Assembly (NCBI GenBank): GCA_004151065.3
Contig: NWUY0300019483.1
Location: forward strand, 4,064 to 25,689
Source: Larix sibirica
Taxonomy: Eukaryota; Streptophyta; Pinopsida; Pinales; Pinaceae
DNA length: 21,626 nt
Reading direction: 5' to 3'
The position numbers and the translations under genes are program-made. Below, piece after piece: positions 19,231 to 21,626 of the stretch. Below the pieces are notes generated by a model. That model made no database searches and was not told the DNA's origin. It saw only the letters and a program-made list of their open reading frames with translations. Position 1 is the first letter of the stretch; the number at the start of each line of letters is the position of its first letter.

Positions 19231-19484
19231 GAGAACTTGGATCTTCGCATTTGCGACCGAACTAAGAATTTATGATTAGTTTTTTGACATAACTATTCAT
19301 TCTGAGGTTGATTTAGAATGTAGATTATCTTTTCCCTTTGATTCCCCTGACCTACACGACCCATTCTCGATATTTTGAGTTAATTGAGCTCTGAGAAAAA
19401 GTAACCACGACCGCATCACCTCCATCATGTGCTGAAAAATAGCTAAATGAGATTATCCTTTTCCATCATCGTCGAGCCGGGTTG
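19231..19484. other. Unassigned junction between copy B flank and copy A 3' part
   Basis: No ORF or clear motif. The stretch lies between the minus-strand copy B flank and the plus-strand end of copy A. A weak resemblance to B 10000-10060 can be traced back to about 19440, so the breakpoint lies somewhere inside. Confidence 0.3.
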
Positions 19485-19891
19485 ATATTAGTACCAACAA
19501 GAACATTATGATTCTTTGATAGCATTTTGTAGAAATTATGACGTTAAATTTGAATGCATGGAAAGTAGAATCAAAGGTCATGATATATTGGATAAATTGT
19601 CATATGACTTTGGGTCGCTTGTGTATCCCATGGGCAAAGAATGGAAGAAAGTAGCTAAATATACAACCTTAACTACTCAACAAGCTTTGTTAGGTATGCC
19701 TCAAGGGAGGCTAGGTGCATCATCCCCATGGCCACCTGATATGCCACCTCAGCAGTTTATGCAGTAGCCACCACAGATTCACGTTCAGGATTCCAGCCGA
19801 AGGCCAGATCAACATTCGAGGTAATGAACCGGTCATCATCACAATCATCAACAACAGTAGATTGGAAGCTCAATTGGGCAGTTTTGGTTGA
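19485..19891 (+). pseudogene. Copy A, C-terminal part
   Basis: The plus-strand frame reads MIAFCRNYDVKFECMES and GHDILDKLSYDFGSL, matching copy B AYHRNGDHKFDDMEG and GHIILDKLLGDFG. It then jumps to PMGKEWKKVAKYTTL, missing about 35 residues that B has. It goes on through MPQGRLGASSPWP and MPPQQFM into a Pro/Gln/His-rich tail with stops, ending near TGA 19889-19891. Its orientation, and its position in the family (just after the piece at 4269-4377), suggest that it is the displaced end of the same copy A. The alternative is a third, unrelated partial copy. Confidence 0.6.
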
Positions 19892-20300
19892 AACAGAAAA
19901 AGGAGATCATAAGAGAAACATAATCTGTTGTACAAGAAATAAAGATCACCAACGATAAGAAGAGAGAGCTACACCGAAGCCAATGATAGGCATTTTTAGT
20001 GCATAGTGTAACTCCTCTCATTTTGATGTATGAGAGCTATCAGCTATCAGAGATAGCGATCTAATATCTTGATATAATTAGGCTAAAGTGGATTTAGACC
20101 TTTTAGTCTATCAATTTGTAATCTTCCTAATGTTTTGTATTATTCTTCTCTTACTACATATCTTCCATTCGCAATGTAATTGTTGCATGGATATATAATG
20201 AAAAGCCCATGAGGCATCCTTTTGTCCTTATATACCTATGTATCGACCAAGATGAAAGTTGGGTATCAATTCATAGGGTAAATGATTCTAGTTTGATTTT
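19892..20300 (+). other. 3' UTR and flank of copy A
   Basis: Matches the copy B 3' flank (9057-9490) through GTGGATTTAGACCTTTTAGTC, ATATATAATGAAAAGC and GAGGCATCCTTTTGTCC (about 20213-20235). It contains a perfect hairpin GCTATC-AGA-GATAGC (20043-20057) and a second one, TAGAC/GTCTA (20095-20110). The match fades after about 20240. Confidence 0.55.
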
Positions 20301-21626
20301 ATTTGTTATTATTTTATCTTTAGAGATTTTGGATTTGCATGTATAATTTGTTTATTTGCATGCTTTTCTGACCTTTTCTATAGGAAATACTGGATTTAAT
20401 CTCCATTTACAAGTATTGTTAGTTGTGCAGGTTTCCTAGCTTGAACGTGCAGTTGATCTTATTTAACTCTACTACTTTTCGAGCACTTTAAGGACATAGT
20501 CCCTCCGCCTCCCACCCGTTGGATTCCATAGATCCGGACATTCGGCTTGACCACTCTTCTTCCTCTCTCTCTCTCCCTCGCCTTTATTTTAAACTCTTTC
20601 TTTGGTTACCTTTATGCATTCTTACTGCAAATAGTTTTATCTTAGAGACTATCAATATATATTTCAATAAGTTTGCATTTCCTTAACTATATCTGATTTT
20701 TCAAAGCATTACTCTTAGAATAGATCTAGCTTTCTAATCAATACTTGTGTTTATTTTTTCTTATATTTTGGTACTTAAGATTAGCAAAAAAATTTATTCT
20801 TTTAAATGGCTTATCTAGCAATTTGAGTGCTTTCAGGTGGCTGGTTTTTTACTTTTAACGAACAGGTAAGAGGAAGTGCTGCCGGAAAACTGAAGATCCA
20901 GGTCATCCAAGACCCCCCGAAACAACATACCTATTCCTTGTTTTATTGTATAAATCCTTGTAATCCTTTGGATCCAGATTCATAAGGACCAAAGACATCC
21001 ACCTCAAAATATTGTAATTGTAATTAATAAATACAGGTGGGCTAGCCAACACCCACAAAACCCCCCTTTCCCCCTGGGGGGTCCGTGTTGGTTTTGTGTT
21101 TGAACATTTTTAGCTTAGTTGATTTTGCTAGTTTTGTTAAAGTAGAATAACCGCTTTCCTTTTATTTATTTTTGGCTTATCGTAAAATAAATACTTACCC
21201 ACTGTGCTCTCCTGAAGTACCGCAAGGGAAAAGCGACTCATAGTGTAGTAATTAAAAAACACTTTCATTTTCTCATGTTTTTTTTCTTTTCAGAATCTTG
21301 TACTTTACTTCACAATTAATAAACTCAAAAGTTAAATTTAGGTTGTGTATTCCCGAAGTAAACTGAAAGGGTTTATCCCTGGTAGGTGAAAAGAGATTCT
21401 CAACTTCTTAATAAAAAAATTCAATCTAATTATTAAAACAAACCAAGGCTTAGCCTCCCTGTATGCTTTGGATCTCTGTGGTTCGTCTGAACAGTTGATC
21501 ACATCAGAAAGAGAGTTCAACGACTAAATTAATAGGGAAATCTGATAGTACTTTGTTTCAAAGAAATCAGGAGGTCACGTTGAATAGATCATAGAGTCAG
21601 TGGGCTACTTTAAGCAGGTTATGCCT
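20301..21626. other. AT-rich region without a recognised gene
   Basis: No convincing ORF, RNA gene or element domain. Visible details are a CT run near 20563-20576, a splice-donor-like AACAGGTAAG near 20862, an AATAAA near 21026 followed by a C/G hairpin at 21060-21082, and a splice-acceptor-like TTTTCTTTTCAG near 21282-21293. It may be decayed LTR or gene-flank DNA; I cannot tell. Confidence 0.4.
21060..21082. repeat. C/G-rich inverted repeat
   Basis: ACCCCCC at 21060-21066 is the reverse complement of GGGGGGT at 21076-21082, with a nine-base loop, in otherwise AT-rich DNA. It lies about 35 bases after an AATAAA. Confidence 0.6.

Noticed and set aside
20301-21626. Host gene suggested by splice-like sites
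   Set aside because: No coding exon with recognisable protein content accompanies the donor- and acceptor-like sequences.
1-21626. tRNA, rRNA, CRISPR arrays, prokaryotic operons
   Set aside because: None seen on either strand; all coding content is eukaryotic retroelement or the unnamed repeat family.

Overview
This window looks like plant nuclear DNA made almost entirely of old, nested, decayed retroelements, with no intact host gene recognised. The evidence for a plant is a plant-type L1 LINE (DUF4283/zinc-knuckle ORF1, endonuclease, reverse transcriptase, zf-RVT and C-terminal RNase H), a Tat-like Ty3/gypsy element with an extra archaeal-type RNase H, and a TATA/CCAAT/G-box promoter. The dense nesting suits a very large genome such as a conifer, but that is inference.

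Layout. Copy A (+) of an unrecognised repeat family begins with a promoter-like flank (about 60-552) and a decayed ORF (553-3184). A 1.08-kb non-coding insert interrupts it (3185-4268), and a short further piece of A follows (4269-4377). Next comes a block of about 15 kb, all on the minus strand. It holds a gypsy element cut off inside its RT (4378-9056), then copy B of the same family (9057-19230). A 5.4-kb LINE is inserted in B (about 11859-17305). Copy A appears to resume on the plus strand at about 19485 with its C-terminal end and 3' UTR (to about 20300). The rest, to 21626, has no recognisable gene.

Copies A and B are inverted relative to each other. They match over the promoter region, an N-terminal conserved domain, an acidic-then-basic patch, long coiled coils, a Pro/Gln/His-rich tail and a 3' UTR with a small hairpin. 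Both are full of stops and frameshifts. This family, whose mobility mechanism I cannot see, is the most novel item here.

Nothing here forms a working pathway; the elements relate by insertion order. The LINE is younger than B. The block with B and the gypsy piece seems to have gone into A. The 1.08-kb insert is a separate event in A. The least decayed reading frame is the LINE endonuclease ORF (15013-16179), with all its catalytic motifs visible. In several ORFs the first codon is TTG or GTG rather than ATG; this is noted where it matters. Homologies were judged by eye, so element boundaries carry an error of roughly 10-50 bases unless stated.
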